Shown here in pieces: positions 61,306-64,000 of a DNA stretch of 64,000 nucleotides. The stretch covers positions 21,421,996 through 21,485,995 of the forward strand of contig NC_087066.1 in NCBI RefSeq assembly GCF_963678635.1, read 5' to 3'. Position numbers and translations under genes: made by a program. The stretch is from Symsagittifera roscoffensis. Taxonomy: Eukaryota > Xenacoelomorpha > Acoela > Convolutidae. The notes beneath the pieces are model-generated. The model had not been told where the DNA came from, did no database searches, and was given only the letters and a program-made list of their open reading frames with translations. Position 1 is the stretch's first letter. Every line of letters begins with the position of its first letter.

Positions 61306-63307
61306 GTAATAATCGATTATAATGGATTTTCCTTGACTAAAATGTTGTCTATATATTCGATTATTATGTCAAATTTAGACCACGTAATCGATTTTTAATC
61401 GATTATAATCGATTATTTTGGAAAAATTTAAATCCATTAGAATCCATTATAATCGATTATAATCCATGTTTGTTTTCAATATAATGGATTAATTTTTGTA
61501 CATAAAATCCATGAAAATTGATTCAATTTTGAAGATAATGACTCTCATTTTTGCAACTTTCTGCAAAACTCGAACGAACGCGTTCATCCAGGGGCGGCCA
61601 ATTTGTAGTAAATTTCAGATTTTACAAAAAGTGCCCGAAAACAGCATTTTTGACCAGCCGCCCCAACCCCCCCCCCCCGCCCCAACGTACCCCCCCCCCC
61701 AACGTACCTCTTGGCGTGGGATCTATAGGTAACTTTTGTAATTTTTCATAACTTGATTGAAAATAGGAAAAAATGATATTAAGCGAGAGAACAAAATAAC
61801 TAACTTAAGTTTAACAAAGTTATGAAAAAATGAAAACAATACACAAAAAGCTTTGGATAAATAGATTATAATCCATTATAATCGATTAAAACGGATTATT
61901 TTTCTTTTGATAAAATTTTTTGAAAATAATCGATTATAAGAAAAACTCACAGCTCAGAAATCTGGGAGACAAAGAACTGTGATTCCAGTAGTAGAGATTA
62001 CATAGTCCTGGGAAAGCATAGCAGAGCACGCTCTAAACCAAAAAAAGGGGCATTTTTAAATAAACAGAAACAATTGCAGAGAAACCTTGGGCGGCGTGGG
62101 GGAGGCGAATTGACTAAAACCGAACAATGAACAGCTGAAGAAGTCATAACTAGCTGGATTGAAAAATCGGTTGAACGAATTTGCTTAGGAGAGAAGCAAT
62201 ATCATTAGAACCTGATGCAGACAAAAGAAACAACACAAAACGATCAAATTGATTTAAGGAAAAATCGAGAAAAATAGCAGCTGCGGGGGAAGTTTAAAGA
62301 GGCACTAGAGCGATCGAAAGCAATGAGCTACAAGCGTCAGGAGCATAAGAGAGCAACTCACTAGTTTCTCAGCACAGAACTTGGTACAAAATATTACCAC
62401 GAGGTCCAACAAAAAAAAACAATTAATACCACTAAAAAGCATTAACTTAAATCAAAACTCGATTAAATGCGTTTCCATGATTAATAATCGATTATAATAG
62501 AAAACTGTTTTCTAAAATGTTGTGATTATAATCCAATAATGTTGCAAATATAGACCATGAAATTGAATATATTGCCATCATAATAAATTTGTTCCGTAAA
62601 ATCTATAAACTAAAATCCATTATAATGGATTACAATCAGGGGCGGATTTAGGGGGGGGGACGCCTTCTTCCTCAGGGATTCGACCCCCTGCCGACCCAAA
62701 GGGTCCCCCTTTTGATACTTTTTCAGAAATCCATTTTTGGCCGACCGACCCTAAAATTTTTCTAAAGGCGCCTTTGGCGCCAATATATACTAACTTTGAG
62801 GAGGAGCGCGCGCCAAAAAAAACGCGATTTTTTTGTCAAAACTTTTCAAAGTGCCCAAAAACGGCTTTTTTGTTTGTTTTTTTTTCAAAAATTCGCCTGC
62901 GGCGCAGAAAATTTAGCCAAAATAGGGGCAAAACAGTGCTTTGGGAGAGCTCGAAAAATCAATTTGGTCGACCTAAAAAAAAAGTCGTCAAAATTTTCGA
63001 ATTTTTTTGAAAATCCGCCCCCGCACCTCGAGAAAATCCTAGATCCGCCCCTGATTACAATCCATTCAAAATCCATAATAATTTCTCACGGCCTACTCGC
63101 AATCTAAACCCACTCAATTTGATATGAGGCATATTTACTGCTAGGTTACTGCCCCCACGTAATCCTAGCCTCACCCCTCCCCCAGTTTACAGCCCCCACA
63201 TTTACCACCCCCAAATTATTCCTCACTAACCAAATTTTAGAAAAATTTACGAAAAAAAATTATAATCCATCATAATTGATTATAATTGATTAAAATTGAT
63301 TTTATTA
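61306..63307. repeat. ATTATAATCGATT-type palindromic repeat clusters
   Basis: Short palindromic words (AATCGATTATAATCGATT, AATCCATTATAATGGATT) cluster at 61306-61500, 61862-61935, 62480-62640 and 63058-63307, with unrelated sequence between. One cluster is split by the MITE at 62637-63053. A poly-C minisatellite (CCCCCCCAACGTACC twice, 61668-61710) lies between clusters; open frames there are Pro-rich noise. Confidence 0.7.
62637..63053. mobile_element. CAGGGGCGGA-type hAT-like MITE, inverted copy (8-bp TSD)
   Basis: A 417-bp copy with ends CAGGGGCGGATTTAGG and CTAGATCCGCCCCTG and a perfect 8-bp duplication ATTACAAT (62629-62636 and 63054-63061). The interior is in the opposite orientation to the copy at 39637. 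It is inserted in an ATTATAATCGATT-type repeat, whose sequence resumes after the TSD. Confidence 0.92.
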
Positions 63308-64000
63308 TGTGACAAGAATTACGACTTTAATCCTTTTTAATGGTACTTGACGTTTGTTTTTGAATTTTTTGGAGACTGACAATGAGAATCCAATATCATT
63401 GATTATTATCCATGGAGCTCTGGTGCGCACTGGAATTTGCAAAGAAAAACCAGGAGTCGAGTTAATAGTATAACTTTTGAATAAACTGAAGCAATTTTCA
63501 GAGATTAAAATCAATAAAAATTATTAAAATTATGTTTTGTTTAAATAAGAAATGTTACACAGATTAGCGCTCGAAAATGAAAACCCAATCAATTGTTGAC
63601 GTTTTATAATGCATTTTTTATACAGAAATAAATGTCAAAAATATTTCATACATGTGGAGCAAAATTGCAAAACTGATACGAAAAAACTAAGTTGAGTTAA
63701 ATAAAAAAAATTAATCAAACTAAACCACTATCTTCTTTTTTGTGTTATGTTGTTAAATTATCACACCTGGGTAAAATCCACTAATTTTCATTTATAATCA
63801 ATTATTATCTCCTTTGTTTGGGTAGGTCGACAACTCGTAACAAGCGACTTTTCATAACAAGGCAATGGCAAGTAGAATTTGCTCCGCTGCACTTATTTCC
63901 CACACGAGAGAAATAATGCGCGTGAAAAAGCGTTTCCCGCATAATTGTCACAAACTTTCGTCTCTTACGAATTGTCACCTGTTATGAATTGTCGCCCAAC
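63308..64000. other. AT-rich end of window
   Basis: Nothing coding. The last 180 bp contain GACAACTCGTAACAAGCGAC and GAATTGTCACCTGTTATGAA words that recall the ACAACTCGCAACAAAAGAC ends of the outer element at 32800-34023, so an element of that kind may begin here and run out of the window. Confidence 0.35.

Noticed and set aside
61496-61751. Pro-rich + strand ORFs
   Set aside because: Two overlapping frames through poly-C repeats; no domain.

Overview
The window looks like nuclear DNA of an invertebrate metazoan. It is strongly AT-rich, it carries one long intron-rich gene with canonical GT-AG splicing, and most of the rest is transposable-element debris, tandem duplications and minisatellites. 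I cannot name the species. I saw no bacterial operons, rRNA, tRNA or CRISPR arrays. Layout: (1) 1-19060 is a decayed env-bearing Ty3/gypsy-type LTR element on the + strand. In order it has gag with a CCHC knuckle, a DTGA protease, RT with YLDD, RNase H, an integrase with HHCC and DDE parts, a small hydrophobic ORF, a Pro/Ser/Thr-rich stretch, an env-like glycoprotein region, and an unusual further ORF of about 600 codons (13333-15132). The 3' end of that last ORF, with about 1.5 kb of following DNA, is repeated once more as a tandem 1.9-kb unit. Stops and frameshifts break almost every reading frame. (2) 19060-30900 is mostly non-genic. It holds two candidate exons near 20.8-21.2 kb, an 878-bp tandem duplication, a 1.65-kb GC-rich pyrimidine minisatellite, a MULE-like element with clean 9-bp target duplications and a FLYWCH zinc-finger ORF, a long fold-back, and a 30-bp minisatellite. 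(3) 30919-58971 is a seven-exon gene for an SFT2/Got1-family four-pass membrane protein of vesicle traffic. Its C-terminal domain is standard. It is preceded by a low-complexity, Ser/Arg/Gly-rich N-terminal extension of about 270 residues that the family normally lacks. Its phase-consistent exons end in a stop codon, followed 87 bp later by a poly(A) signal. (4) The introns are full of non-autonomous DNA elements. There are two hAT-like MITE families with identifiable 8-bp target duplications, a three-deep nest of MITEs, a 520-bp repeat in inverted and tandem copies, a TIR element at 45.8 kb, a near-perfect 1.06-kb tandem duplication, and regularly spaced palindromes. (5) 59000-64000 is downstream repeat DNA, with degenerate minisatellites and ATTATAATCGATT-type palindromic repeats interrupted by another hAT-like MITE. 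The SFT2-type gene is the only clearly intact host gene; everything else with coding signal is mobile-element derived or uncertain.
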